Below, piece after piece: positions 40,370 through 49,334 of a DNA stretch of 64,000 bases (the stretch's first letter is position 1; each line of letters starts with the position of its first letter). The stretch covers positions 124,001-188,000 of the forward strand of contig JAXMGQ010000002.1 in NCBI GenBank assembly GCA_046347195.1, read 5' to 3'. This stretch comes from TMP-86 sp046347195 (lineage in GTDB: Bacteria > Pseudomonadota > Gammaproteobacteria > Steroidobacterales > Steroidobacteraceae). The position numbers and the translations under genes were made by a program. Under the pieces are notes generated by a model. That model saw only the letters and a program-made list of their open reading frames with translations. It searched no databases and was not told where the DNA came from.

Positions 40370-41950
40370 TCACCGGCTGAAGTACTGCGCGAGATACGTG
40401 TCGAAATCCACCCGGTCGGCGGCTTCGATGCTGCGCTGGGCCTCCAGGGATTCCGCCGCCGCGGTGGTGAAGGCGGCGAGCTGCTGCTCGTTGGGCGGGT
40501 ACAGGCCGAGGAAGTAGTCCTTGTGGACCTGCGACATGCGCCGGGCAAACTCGAAGAAGCTCAAGTTCTGCTGGCGCATCTCGGCGAGCAGCCGTGCCGA
40601 CGGGGTCCGCTCGACATCCTCGACCTTGGCGCGCTGCTGCTCGAGCGCCGCGCGGTAAGGGTCCTGGGACTCGCCGTGGTCGAGCAACTCGCAGATGCCC
40701 TGCATCGAATCGAGCAGCTCCGCCGCCCACTCGCGCAAGGGCACCGCGCGGCCTTCGCGTTGCAGCATCAGTCCCGGTTCGCGGCCGCGCCTCGCCACGA
40801 GCACATGGTTGGCATCCAGCCGCTGCTGCTCCTCGGCATCGAGCGGCGGGCTGTCCTTCAGCAGGCACAGCGCGAGGAAGGCTTCCAGGAAGCGCAGCTT
40901 GTTCTGGTTGACGCCCACCGGGTCGAAGGCGCTCACATCGAGTGCGCGCACCTCCACGTATTCCACCCCGGCTCGCTGCAACGCGCTGGTCGGCCGCTCG
41001 CCCGAGCGCGCCACGCGCTTCGGGCGGATGAAGCTGTAGTACTCGTTCTCGATCTGCAGGATGTTGGCGTTGAGCTGGCGGTACTCGCCGTTCACCTTCA
41101 CGCCGAGATCGGCGTACGGCGGATACGAGGTGTTGATCGCGCGCGACAGATCGCGGACGTACTCTTCGATGCTGTTCACCGAGACGGACAGGCCCGCCTG
41201 GTTCTTGTTGCGGTAGCCGATGTCGCTCATGCGGAGCGAGGTGGCATGCGGTTCGTAGCGCGTGTCCTCATCGAGCTTCGGGCTGGTGCTCTCGCGGCCG
41301 GCGAAGAAGCTCTCTCCCACCGCCGGTGAGGTGCCGAACAGGTACAGCACGATCCAGCCGTAGCGGCGGTAATTGCGCAGCAGGCCGAAGTACTGCTCCG
41401 ACTTGAAATCCTGCCGGGGCTGCTTCGACTCCAGCACGTGCTCGAGCACGTCCCACAGGTGGGTCGAGAACGAGTAGTTGAAATGCACGCCGGAGATCGC
41501 CTGCATGATGCGGCCGTAACGCAGTGACAGGCCATTGCGATACACCGTCTTCATGTGACCGACGTTGGAACTGCCGAACAGGGCGATGGGGATGCTGGCA
41601 TCGCCGTGCAGGTGCCCCGGCATGCTGGTGGCCCACAGCAGCTCATCGCCGAGGTGGCGGTAGACGAACTGATGGATGTCGCACAGGTACTGCACCAGCT
41701 CCCAGGTCTCGCGGAAGGGCGGGGTGACGAGCTCGATCAGGCTCTCGGAGAAATCGGTGGTGATGTTCTCGTTGGTGAGCGCCGAGCCCAGCGCCTCGGG
41801 ATGACGGGTGCGGGCGATCTCTCCTGCGGGTGTGACGCGCAGGGATTCCTTTTCCACCCCCTTGCGTCCGCCGCGCAGCACCGCGCGTTCGCCGGAGTTG
41901 ATCAGCCCGGCGAGCCGGCGCTCGAAATGTCGGTCGATGCCCTTGCGCAC
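40370..41950 (-). CDS. gshA: Glutamate-cysteine ligase (class I)
   Basis: First step of glutathione synthesis: ATP-dependent coupling of cysteine to the gamma-carboxyl of glutamate. 526 residues, matching gammaproteobacterial GshA (about 518). Motifs include RGGRKGVEKESLRVTPAGEIA, TTDFSESLIELVTPP, MPGHLHGDASIPIALFGSSNVGHMKTVYR, ISGVHFNYSFS and ERPTSALQRAGVEYVEVRALDVSAFDPVG. GTG 41950 is 7 nt after the RidA-like gene stop, implying co-transcription from the ridA or DUF885 promoter. Confidence 0.94.
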   Translation of the reverse strand: MRKGIDRHFERRLAGLINSGERAVLRGGRKGVEKESLRVTPAGEIARTRHPEALGSALTNENITTDFSESLIELVTPPFRETWELVQYLCDIHQFVYRHLGDELLWATSMPGHLHGDASIPIALFGSSNVGHMKTVYRNGLSLRYGRIMQAISGVHFNYSFSTHLWDVLEHVLESKQPRQDFKSEQYFGLLRNYRRYGWIVLYLFGTSPAVGESFFAGRESTSPKLDEDTRYEPHATSLRMSDIGYRNKNQAGLSVSVNSIEEYVRDLSRAINTSYPPYADLGVKVNGEYRQLNANILQIENEYYSFIRPKRVARSGERPTSALQRAGVEYVEVRALDVSAFDPVGVNQNKLRFLEAFLALCLLKDSPPLDAEEQQRLDANHVLVARRGREPGLMLQREGRAVPLREWAAELLDSMQGICELLDHGESQDPYRAALEQQRAKVEDVERTPSARLLAEMRQQNLSFFEFARRMSQVHKDYFLGLYPPNEQQLAAFTTAAAESLEAQRSIEAADRVDFDTYLAQYFSR

Positions 41951-41957
41951 GGGGAGA

Positions 41958-42434
41958 CTATGGCAGTTCCGCCACGACGTCGACGGCCACGAGGAACCCC
42001 GGGTCCACGAGCCGTTGCACCTGCACCCACGCGGCTGCCGGCAGCCGTTCCTTCTCGTAGAACTCCAGGCGCACGTCCTTGGACTTGAGCAGGGTATCCA
42101 TGTCCGTGGTGTACAGCGTCTCCTTGACCACGTGCTCGAAGCTCACCCCGTGGGCCTCGAGGGTGTGCTGCAGGTTGGTGTACACGGCCCGAAGCTGGCC
42201 CGCCATGTCGCCCGGGGCGATCAGCCGCCCCTGCGTGTCGGCGGCGACGGTGGCCGAGACGTACAGCGTCTTGTCGATGAGCACCGCCTGCGCGTAGCCG
42301 AAGTCCTTCTCGTAGTTGTTGAGATGGAACACCTCCTTGATGCGCGGCGGGGGCGGCGCAGGCTGCTTCTCACAGCCCATCGACGCGAGGCACAGCGCGG
42401 CGGCGACCGATGAGGTGAGGGCTCTGCGGATCAT
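41958..42434 (-). CDS. RidA-family lipoprotein lacking the catalytic arginine
   Basis: 158 residues. Signal peptide with lipobox ASMGC (Cys 21) places a RidA (YjgF/YER057c) fold in the envelope, whereas canonical RidA is cytosolic. The fold is clear (AVLIDKTLYVSATVAAD; QLRAVYTNLQHTLEAHGVSFEHVVKETLYTTDM). The usual P-x-R-S-x-V-E-V segment reads PAAAWVQVQRL, so the Arg that makes RidA an enamine/imine deaminase is Ala. A different ligand-binding role is likely. Start overlaps the DUF885 stop (ATGA); TATAAT lies 8 nt before it. Confidence 0.85.
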   Translation of the reverse strand: MIRRALTSSVAAALCLASMGCEKQPAPPPPRIKEVFHLNNYEKDFGYAQAVLIDKTLYVSATVAADTQGRLIAPGDMAGQLRAVYTNLQHTLEAHGVSFEHVVKETLYTTDMDTLLKSKDVRLEFYEKERLPAAAWVQVQRLVDPGFLVAVDVVAELP

Positions 42435-44266
42435 GGCGAAGGATTATAGACCGGGGTTTTCAGCCAGCGATCCACTTTCGGCTCGAGCAGGTCCAGCGGC
42501 AGGGACCCTTCGGACAGGAGCATGGCGTGGAAGGCGCGCAGGTCGAATTGCACACCCCGCGCGGCCTGCGCGCGCGCGCGCCAGCCCCGGATCCGGGCCG
42601 CTCCCAGCGGCGCGGCGAGCGCGGCGGCTGGCTCGGCGATGCACCGGTCGATGTCCCACGCGGCCACCTCGGGCTCGATGGGCATCTGTTCGCGCAGGTA
42701 GTCGATGGCCTGCTGGCGATTCCAGCCGCGAAGCTGCAAGCCGGTGTCGGCCACGGCCAGGAGCGCCGCGCGCAGTTCCTCGAGCGTCGCGCCGATGCGG
42801 GCGTAGGGGTCCGCGTACAGGCCCATGTCCTCTCCCAGCGAGACTGCGTACGCCGACCAGGCATTCTCGAAACCCGCATCGCGCTCGAACCGCCGCCAGC
42901 GCGACAGGCTCGCCCGTCCGGCGCTGCCGGCCACCAGCGCAAGGCGGCCCGGCACGCCCTCCCGCAGCATCAGCGCCGGCAGGCTGATGCGCGGCGCCGT
43001 GCGCCAGGCCCCGACATCGACGAACAGGATGGCGAGCCGCGCGCCGTCACCAGCCAGGACCCGACCCGAGGGCGCCACCGCCACGGGCTGGACCTGCAGG
43101 GCGGCCGCGGGCGCCGCCGCGGGTGCCACATCGAACACCGCACCGGCCGCGGCCTCCGCTTGCGCCGTGGCCTGCCGCGCCGCATCGAGCATCTCGGCTT
43201 CGGCGGCGAAGTGGAACCGCGGGTCCTGCCCGATGAAGGCCTGGAATCCCGGCAGGTTGCCGGCGAACCCGGACTGCGCCGCCAGCTCCTGCAGGTGGCC
43301 GTGCAACCGCTGCACCTCGGCCAGCGCGGCAGCCTGGGCCTGGGCGGGCGTCATGCGGCTGCCCGTGTGCTCGCGCACGAGGTAGGCATACCACGCCTCG
43401 CCCAGCGGCAGCGAGGAGAGCGCCAGTGTCGCGCGCGAGCGGGGCAGGTATTCCACGCGCAGGAATTCCTCGAGCCGCGAACAGGCAGGCAGCAGGCGCA
43501 AGCGCACCGCATCGGTGAACCGTGCCCGCAGGCCGTCGCGATCGCCTGCGCTGATCGAGGCAGGGAACTGCTGCACCGGCCGCAGGAAGGCGCCCTCCGC
43601 CTGGCCCCGCGCCAGCGTGGCCAGCTGGCCGACGACGCGCTCCACCAGCGGACGCGGTTCGAGATAGCCGCGCCGCTGGCCCTCGCGCAGGTTCGCGATC
43701 GCCTGCTCCACCCACGGACCGAACGCATCGATCCGCCGCAACCAGTCCTCGTACCCCCTGGCATCGAGGAAGGGATGGGCTCCCTGGCCCGTGCCCATGC
43801 GGGCGATGGTGAGCGGCATGCCGGCGGCCGCATCCAGGGGCAGGAGCTCCCGTGGATACAGGAACCCTTCGATGCGCGCCTCCCGTCCCGCGCGGAATAC
43901 CTCGTAGAGACGGAGGTCAGCGGCATCCAGGGACCGTGGCGAAAGGCTCGACAGCTCGGCCAGCGCGCGACGCTCCAGCGCCAGCGAGTCGCCGAGCCAG
44001 GCGGGCGCCAGGTCGTTCTCGATCGCGGCGTCGAACCGCCGGTCGCCCGTCGCGCTGGCCTTCGTCGGATTGAGCGCGAGGTAGCCTTCCCAGTAGCGGT
44101 CGATCAGGTGCGACAGCGCGACGGCCTGCGCCCTGGGGTCAGGCGCACTCGCGAGGGCCGCGGGCGCGGCCGTCGCAGGCACCGGGGCACGGTGGCAGGC
44201 CGGGAGCAGCAGCACCGTGGCGCACGCCAGGATGCAGGGGAGAATCGAACGCGGACAACCGGTCAT
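42431..44266 (-). CDS. DUF885 lipoprotein with degenerate metal site
   Basis: 611 residues. Lipobox LLPAC follows MTGCPRSILPCILACATVL. The DUF885 fold is recognisable (LIDRYWEGYLALNPTKASATGDRRFD; GWNRQQAIDYLREQMP; FHAMLLSEGSLPLDLLE). Relatives are zinc peptidases with HExxPGHHLQ and E-G-W-x-x-Y-A-E. Here these read LREGVPGRLA (from about residue 434) and FENAWSAYAVSL, so the His and key Glu residues are gone. Proteolysis is unlikely; a binding role or relaxed selection is possible. ATG 44266 follows a perfect TATAAT. Confidence 0.8.
   Translation of the reverse strand: MTGCPRSILPCILACATVLLLPACHRAPVPATAAPAALASAPDPRAQAVALSHLIDRYWEGYLALNPTKASATGDRRFDAAIENDLAPAWLGDSLALERRALAELSSLSPRSLDAADLRLYEVFRAGREARIEGFLYPRELLPLDAAAGMPLTIARMGTGQGAHPFLDARGYEDWLRRIDAFGPWVEQAIANLREGQRRGYLEPRPLVERVVGQLATLARGQAEGAFLRPVQQFPASISAGDRDGLRARFTDAVRLRLLPACSRLEEFLRVEYLPRSRATLALSSLPLGEAWYAYLVREHTGSRMTPAQAQAAALAEVQRLHGHLQELAAQSGFAGNLPGFQAFIGQDPRFHFAAEAEMLDAARQATAQAEAAAGAVFDVAPAAAPAAALQVQPVAVAPSGRVLAGDGARLAILFVDVGAWRTAPRISLPALMLREGVPGRLALVAGSAGRASLSRWRRFERDAGFENAWSAYAVSLGEDMGLYADPYARIGATLEELRAALLAVADTGLQLRGWNRQQAIDYLREQMPIEPEVAAWDIDRCIAEPAAALAAPLGAARIRGWRARAQAARGVQFDLRAFHAMLLSEGSLPLDLLEPKVDRWLKTPVYNPSP
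42443..42448 (-). promoter_or_regulatory. -10 element before the RidA-like gene
   Basis: A perfect TATAAT on the reverse strand lies 8 nt before the ATG. It is embedded in the last codons of the DUF885 gene (Val-Tyr-Asn), so it would be an internal promoter serving the RidA-like gene and gshA. Confidence 0.45.
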
Positions 44267-44272
44267 GCACGG

Positions 44273-44278
44273 ATTATA
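44273..44278 (-). promoter_or_regulatory. -10 element of the DUF885 gene (leaderless start)
   Basis: A perfect TATAAT on the reverse strand is followed by only 6 nt before the ATG at 44266, leaving no room for a ribosome-binding site. Confidence 0.5.
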
Positions 44279-44365
44279 GGGGCATCGGCCGGCGGCGCCC
44301 CCGGCCGCGGAATAAGCGCCGGTGCGGTATGATCCGCGCTGCGCTTTTCGCACAGGATCGTTGCC

Positions 44366-45649
44366 ATGCTGGTCGGAAACTCACCCCGCCGTGTCGCCAT
44401 CGTCGGCGGTGCCCGCATTCCCTTCGCCCGCGGCAACACGGCCTACAGCCAGGCCGGCAACCAGGACATGCTCACCGCCGCGCTGAGTGCGCTGGTGCGC
44501 AAGTACTCCCTCGCGGGCCAGACCCTCGGCGATGTCGCGGCCGGCGCGGTGATGAAGCATTCGAGCCAGTGGAACCTCACGCGCGAAAGCGTGCTGGGCT
44601 GCGGCCTGTCGCCGCAGACGCCGGGCCTGGACCTGCAGCGGGCCTGCGGGACCAGCCTCGAGGCCGCCATCCTCATCGGCAACAAGATCGCGCTGGGCCA
44701 GATCGACTCCGGCATCGCCGCCGGCGTCGACACGGTCAGCGATCCGCCGGTGGTGTTCCCCAAGTCCTTCCAGGAACTGCTGCTCACCGCCTACCGGGCC
44801 CGCACCACCTCGGCGCGCCTGTCGGCCTGGCTGTCCCTGCGGCCGCGTCACTTCAAGCCCGTGCTGCCCGGAGTGGCCGAGCCGCGCACCGGCCTGTCGA
44901 TGGGCCAGAGCACCGAGATCATGGCCCGGCAGTGGAAGATCAGCCGCGAGGAACAGGACCAGCTCGCCCTGGAAAGCCACCAGAAGGCCGCCGCCGCCTA
45001 CAAATCCGGCTTCTACGACGACCTCGTGTTCGAGTACCAGGGGATCCGGCAGGACAACAACGTCCGCTCCGACACCAGCATCGAGAAGCTGTCTGCGCTG
45101 AAGCCGGCCTTCGACCCTTCGGCCGGCACGCTCACCGCCGGCAACTCCACGCCGATGACCGACGGCGCGGCGGCGGTGCTGCTGGCGAGCGAGGAATGGG
45201 CGCGGGCGCGCAAGCTTCCGATCCTTGCGTATCTCACCTACGGCAAGGTGGCGGCCGTGGACTTCTTCGACAAGTCAGAAGGCCTGCTGATGGCACCCGC
45301 CTTCGCGGTTCCGGCCATGCTGAAGGATGCAAACCTCAAGCTGCAGGACTTCGATTTCTACGAGATCCACGAGGCATTCGCCGCGCAGGTGCTGTGCACG
45401 CTCAAGGCCTGGAACGATCCGGCCTTCTGCCGCGACAAGCTCGGGCTTCCCGCAGCGCTCGGCAGCATCGACCGCAAGCGCCTGAACGTGCGCGGCGGGA
45501 GCCTTGCGCTGGGCCACCCCTTCGGGGCGACGGGTGCGCGCATCGTCGCGAGCCTCGCCAAGATCCTCGACCAGGAACAGGGAAAGCGCGGCCTGATTTC
45601 CGTCTGCACCGCGGGCGGGATGGGCGTGACGGCCATCCTCGAGCGCTAA
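44366..45649 (+). CDS. Acetyl-CoA acyltransferase (FadI-like thiolase)
   Basis: A thiolase that cleaves 3-ketoacyl-CoA in beta-oxidation. 427 residues with catalytic Cys in LQRACGTSLEAA, His in YEIHEAFAAQVLCTL, GHPFGATGARIV and the second Cys in SVCTAGGMGVTAI. The NSTPMTDGAAAVLLASEEWA segment is typical. Length and start (RVAIVGGARIPFARGNTAY) resemble FadI rather than the shorter AtoB. No fadJ is adjacent. AGGAT precedes the ATG. It heads a co-oriented cluster with dienelactone hydrolase, gabD and a VOC gene, hinting at carbon-chain catabolism. Confidence 0.88.
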   Translation: MLVGNSPRRVAIVGGARIPFARGNTAYSQAGNQDMLTAALSALVRKYSLAGQTLGDVAAGAVMKHSSQWNLTRESVLGCGLSPQTPGLDLQRACGTSLEAAILIGNKIALGQIDSGIAAGVDTVSDPPVVFPKSFQELLLTAYRARTTSARLSAWLSLRPRHFKPVLPGVAEPRTGLSMGQSTEIMARQWKISREEQDQLALESHQKAAAAYKSGFYDDLVFEYQGIRQDNNVRSDTSIEKLSALKPAFDPSAGTLTAGNSTPMTDGAAAVLLASEEWARARKLPILAYLTYGKVAAVDFFDKSEGLLMAPAFAVPAMLKDANLKLQDFDFYEIHEAFAAQVLCTLKAWNDPAFCRDKLGLPAALGSIDRKRLNVRGGSLALGHPFGATGARIVASLAKILDQEQGKRGLISVCTAGGMGVTAILER

Positions 45650-45696
45650 TCGCGCGCCGCGATTGCATTCCATCGATTTGCGGGAAGGGTACGAGC

Positions 45697-46356
45697 ATGG
45701 GCAGCACAGTCTCGTTGAAGGCGGCCGATGGCCATGAACTGGACGGGTATCTCGCGCCCGCACGAGGCCGGGAGCGCGGCGCCGTGGTCGTGATCCAGGA
45801 GATCTTCGGCGTCAATTCGCACATCCGGAAGGTCACGGACCAGTACGCCGAGCAGGGCTACCGGGCCATCGCCCCCGCCCTGTTCGACCGGCTCGGCAAG
45901 CAGATGACGCTGCCGTACAGCGATGTGGCCGGCGGCCTCGCCCTGGTCCAGCAGCTCAAGGACGATGAGACCCTGCTCGACATGAAGGCGGCCATCGACC
46001 ACGTGCGCCCTGCCGGCAAGGTCGGCATCGTCGGCTACTGCTGGGGCGGCGCGATGTCCTTCCTGGCCGCCGCGCGCCTCGACATCACCGCCGCCGTTTC
46101 CTACTACGGCGGCTCGATCCCCAGATTCATCGACGAGATGCCCCGGGTGCCCGTGATGCTGCACTTCGGTGAAAAGGACGCGCACATCCCGATGTCCACG
46201 GTGGAGAAGATCCGCCAGGCGCATCCGCAGCAGACCTATCACCTGTACCCGGCCGAGCACGGCTTCAACTGCACCGACCGCGCCAGCTACGACCCGCCGA
46301 GCGCGAAACTCGCCTTCGAGCGCAGCATCGAATTCTTCCGCAAAACTCTGGGCTGA
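45697..46356 (+). CDS. Dienelactone hydrolase family protein
   Basis: 219-residue alpha/beta hydrolase with a cysteine nucleophile: VGIVGYCWGGAMSFLAA (Cys), the acid residue in HFGEKDAHIP (Asp) and the His in YPAEHGFNC. The early VVIQEIFGVNSHIRKVTDQYAEQGYRAIAP is diagnostic of DLH. Characterised members open dienelactones in chlorocatechol degradation; broader carboxylesterase roles exist. No other aromatic-ring genes are adjacent, so the substrate is open. gabD begins 5 bp after its stop. Confidence 0.88.
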   Translation: MGSTVSLKAADGHELDGYLAPARGRERGAVVVIQEIFGVNSHIRKVTDQYAEQGYRAIAPALFDRLGKQMTLPYSDVAGGLALVQQLKDDETLLDMKAAIDHVRPAGKVGIVGYCWGGAMSFLAAARLDITAAVSYYGGSIPRFIDEMPRVPVMLHFGEKDAHIPMSTVEKIRQAHPQQTYHLYPAEHGFNCTDRASYDPPSAKLAFERSIEFFRKTLG

Positions 46357-46361
46357 ACCAC

Positions 46362-47816
46362 ATGAAACTCAAAGACTCCTCGCTCTTCTCGCAGCGCTGC
46401 TACATCGACGGCAAATGGTGCGATGCCGACGGCGGCAAGACCATCGATGTCACCAACCCGGCCAACGGCGCGAAGCTCGGCACCATCCCGGCGATGGGCA
46501 CGGCGGAAACGCGCCGGGCCATCGAGGCGGCCGCGCGCGCCTACCCGGCCTGGGCGGCGAAGACCGCGAAGGAACGCGCCGTCATCCTGCGCCGCTGGTT
46601 CGACCTGATGATGGCGAACCAGGAAGACCTGGCCGTGCTCATGACGGCCGAACAGGGCAAGCCGCTGGCCGAGGCCAAGGGGGAGATCGCCTACTCCGCC
46701 TCGTTCATCGAGTGGTTCGCGGAGGAGGCCAAGCGCCTTTATGGCGATGTCATCCCCGGTCACCAGGCCGACAAGCGCCTGGTGGTGATCCGCCAGCCCG
46801 TCGGTGTGGTTGCGGCCATCACGCCGTGGAATTTCCCTTCGGCGATGATCACGCGCAAGGCCGGCCCCGCGCTGGCCGCCGGCTGCACCTTCGTCTGCAA
46901 GCCCGCGACGCAGACGCCTTACTCGGCGCTGGCGCTGGCGGAACTCGCGCATCGCGCCGGCATCCCGCCCGGCGTGTTCAACGTGCTCACGGGTTCGGCC
47001 ACCGCCATCGGCGGGGAGATGACCTCGAATCCGACGGTGCGCAAGCTCACCTTCACCGGCTCCACCGAGATCGGCAAGAAGCTCATGGAGCAGTGCGCGG
47101 GCACGATGAAGAAGATCTCCCTCGAACTCGGCGGCAATGCGCCCTTCATCGTCTTCGACGATGCCGACCTCGATGCCGCCGTCGAGGGCGCGCTCGCCAG
47201 CAAGTACCGCAACACGGGGCAAACCTGCGTGTGCGCCAACCGGCTGCTGGTGCAGGCCGGTGTGTACGAGGCGTTTGCCGAGAAGCTCGCGAAAGCGGTG
47301 GGCAAGCTGCGCGTCGGCGATGGCCTGCAGGGCGCGACCGAGCAGGGACCGCTGATCGACGAGAAGGCGCTGGCCAAGATGGAGGAGCACATCCAGGATG
47401 CGCTGGCCAAGGGCGCGCGCGTGGTCGCGGGCGGCAAGCGCCATGCGCTCGGCGGCACCTTCTTCGAGCCGACCATCCTCGCCAACGTCAGCCGCAACAT
47501 GCTGGTGGCGCGCGAGGAGACCTTCGGACCGCTGGCGCCGCTGTTCCCCTTCAAGACCGAGGAGGAAGCGATCGCCATGGCCAACGACACCGAGTTCGGG
47601 CTGGCCTCGTACTTCTACACCCGCGACCTGGCACGCTCGTGGCGTGTCGCCGAGAAGCTCGAGTACGGCATCGTCGGCATCAACACCGGCATCATCTCCA
47701 CCGAAGTGGCGCCCTTCGGCGGCATCAAGGAATCCGGTGTCGGGCGCGAAGGCTCGAAGTACGGCATCCTGGACTACACCGAGCTCAAGTACATGTGCGT
47801 CGGCGGCATCAGCTAG
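46362..47816 (+). CDS. gabD: Succinate-semialdehyde dehydrogenase (NADP+)
   Basis: 484-residue aldehyde dehydrogenase. Catalytic Cys in YRNTGQTCVCANRLLVQ, general base Glu in SLELGGNAPFIVF, cofactor site FTGSTEIGKKLM, and VTPWNFP-type motif AAITPWNFPSAMITRK. The GPLID and C-terminal PFGGIKESGVGREGSKYGILDYTELKYMC fit the GabD group, which oxidises succinate semialdehyde to succinate in GABA and 4-hydroxybutyrate breakdown. No GABA transaminase is adjacent, so the aldehyde might instead come from another pathway in this cluster. Confidence 0.9.
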   Translation: MKLKDSSLFSQRCYIDGKWCDADGGKTIDVTNPANGAKLGTIPAMGTAETRRAIEAAARAYPAWAAKTAKERAVILRRWFDLMMANQEDLAVLMTAEQGKPLAEAKGEIAYSASFIEWFAEEAKRLYGDVIPGHQADKRLVVIRQPVGVVAAITPWNFPSAMITRKAGPALAAGCTFVCKPATQTPYSALALAELAHRAGIPPGVFNVLTGSATAIGGEMTSNPTVRKLTFTGSTEIGKKLMEQCAGTMKKISLELGGNAPFIVFDDADLDAAVEGALASKYRNTGQTCVCANRLLVQAGVYEAFAEKLAKAVGKLRVGDGLQGATEQGPLIDEKALAKMEEHIQDALAKGARVVAGGKRHALGGTFFEPTILANVSRNMLVAREETFGPLAPLFPFKTEEEAIAMANDTEFGLASYFYTRDLARSWRVAEKLEYGIVGINTGIISTEVAPFGGIKESGVGREGSKYGILDYTELKYMCVGGIS

Positions 47817-47840
47817 AGGCGCTTCCTCCACGACACCGCC

Positions 47841-48560
47841 ATGCTGGGCCGCTTCCTCGAGTACTCCGTACAGAGCGCGGACATCCCGCGCTCGCTGGAG
47901 TTCTATGAGCGGCTGGGCTTCACACAGGCACGGGTCAACGATGCCTGGTCACACGCCTATGCGGTGGTGACCGATGGCCGGCTGTGCATCGGCCTGCACG
48001 CCGATGCGCCTGCCGAGGCCTGCCTCACCTTCGTGCGCCCGGACATCCTCCGGCAGATGACACGCCTGGAGGAGTCGGGCATCGAGATCACGCAGCGACG
48101 CCTGGGCAACGCCGAGTTCAACGAGATCGCCTTCGCCGACCCGGGCGGCATGCTGGTGCGGCTCATCGAGGCGCGCAGTTTCTCGCCCAGCGACCGCAAG
48201 CCCAACGAATTCTCCACCTGCGGCTATTTCGAGCAGATCGCGCTGCCCTCGCCGGATCCCGCCACCGCCAAGCGCTTCTGGGAGGATCAGGGATTCGTCG
48301 GCATGGAGGAAACGCAAGGCCTGCTGCCGCACGTCAGTTGCACCAGCGACCACGTCGATCTCGGCCTGTACGCGGCGGAGCGCCTGCGCGAGCCCATGCT
48401 GGTGTTCGAGGCCGACGATATCCGTACCCGCCTGGCCCGGCTGGCGACTGCCGGTCTCGAGCCGGAACCAAGCCTGCCCGCTGCGCTGCGCGGCCTTTCA
48501 GCCGCGCTGTACCGGGCGCCCGAAGGCACGCTGGTGCTGGTGCGCGGCCTCACGGATTGA
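47841..48560 (+). CDS. Two-domain VOC family protein
   Basis: 239 residues with two glyoxalase-like modules: FLEYSVQSADIPRSLEFYERLGFTQARV at the start and YFEQIALPSPDPATAKRFWEDQGFVGM from about residue 128. The doubled arrangement resembles extradiol-dioxygenase or glyoxalase folds, but I see no complete metal triad, so a binding protein or an uncharacterised enzyme is possible. It follows gabD by 24 bp and overlaps the convergent YceI-type gene by 11 bp at its end. Confidence 0.75.
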   Translation: MLGRFLEYSVQSADIPRSLEFYERLGFTQARVNDAWSHAYAVVTDGRLCIGLHADAPAEACLTFVRPDILRQMTRLEESGIEITQRRLGNAEFNEIAFADPGGMLVRLIEARSFSPSDRKPNEFSTCGYFEQIALPSPDPATAKRFWEDQGFVGMEETQGLLPHVSCTSDHVDLGLYAAERLREPMLVFEADDIRTRLARLATAGLEPEPSLPAALRGLSAALYRAPEGTLVLVRGLTD

Positions 48561-49263
48561 CGGCGCGCGCGACGAGCCGGAAGCGGACGCGCATTTCGTC
48601 CTGCACCTGCAGGGCTCCCAGCATCACCGAGAAGGGCTTCAAGCCGAGCTGCGACTGGGTCAAGCTGAACTCGCCGCTGGCGATGAGCTGCGAGTCCCCT
48701 ACCAGCCGGAACGGCACCTCGAGGAGCGACTCGCGTCCCGCCACCTGCACGGCCACCCGCGCGGACGGTGCGCCCTGGCCGCTGATCGACACACTGCGGA
48801 TGTTCAGGCGCGGGTGGCGGGCAGCGTCCAGCAGCGCATCGCCGAGCATGTTGCGGGCGGTGCCCTCGCGTGCGGACGGCGGGATCTCCCCCGGAAAATC
48901 CGCCCCTTCCGTCGCCCGCCTGCGCGCATCGTCGATCTCGGCCCGCGCGAGGTCGATGTCGAGTTCGAAGCGTGAGCCGGGCAGGTCCGCAGCCTGCTCC
49001 ACCCAACCCACCGGATGCCAGAGGATGATGTGATTGTGGCCGAGGTTCGCGAACGGCCCGGCGCGATAGACCCGCACCAGCACCAGGGACTCCGCGGGAA
49101 TGACCTGCAGCCGCCGCACACCGCCCCGGCCTTCGGTGCCAGCCGGCGGCACGGTGCTGGTCGCTGATCCAGCCGGTGCGGACGGCGGCACACGCGGTGG
49201 AATGCTGCAGGCCGCCGAGAACAACGATGCAAGGCCCAGGATGGCGATCGGAAGGGTACGCAT
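48550..49263 (-). CDS. YceI-like lipoprotein
   Basis: 237 residues. Lipobox FSAAC after MRTLPIAILGLASL; a Pro/Ser-rich linker; then a YceI-type lipocalin-like domain (LVLVRVYRAGPFANLGHNHIILWH; MLGDALLDAARHPRLNIRSVSI; EFSLTQSQLGLKPFSVMLGALQVQDEMRVRF). Relatives bind isoprenoid quinone-like ligands or act with cytochrome b561. It is divergent from a cytochrome b561 gene that has another YceI gene downstream. Confidence 0.78.
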   Translation of the reverse strand: MRTLPIAILGLASLFSAACSIPPRVPPSAPAGSATSTVPPAGTEGRGGVRRLQVIPAESLVLVRVYRAGPFANLGHNHIILWHPVGWVEQAADLPGSRFELDIDLARAEIDDARRRATEGADFPGEIPPSAREGTARNMLGDALLDAARHPRLNIRSVSISGQGAPSARVAVQVAGRESLLEVPFRLVGDSQLIASGEFSLTQSQLGLKPFSVMLGALQVQDEMRVRFRLVARAVNP

Positions 49264-49334
49264 GACGATGCCGTGTTGCCGGGGTCCCTTGCTACACTAG
49301 CATGGAGCTGTTCCACCGCCGCCAGGGATCCTGA

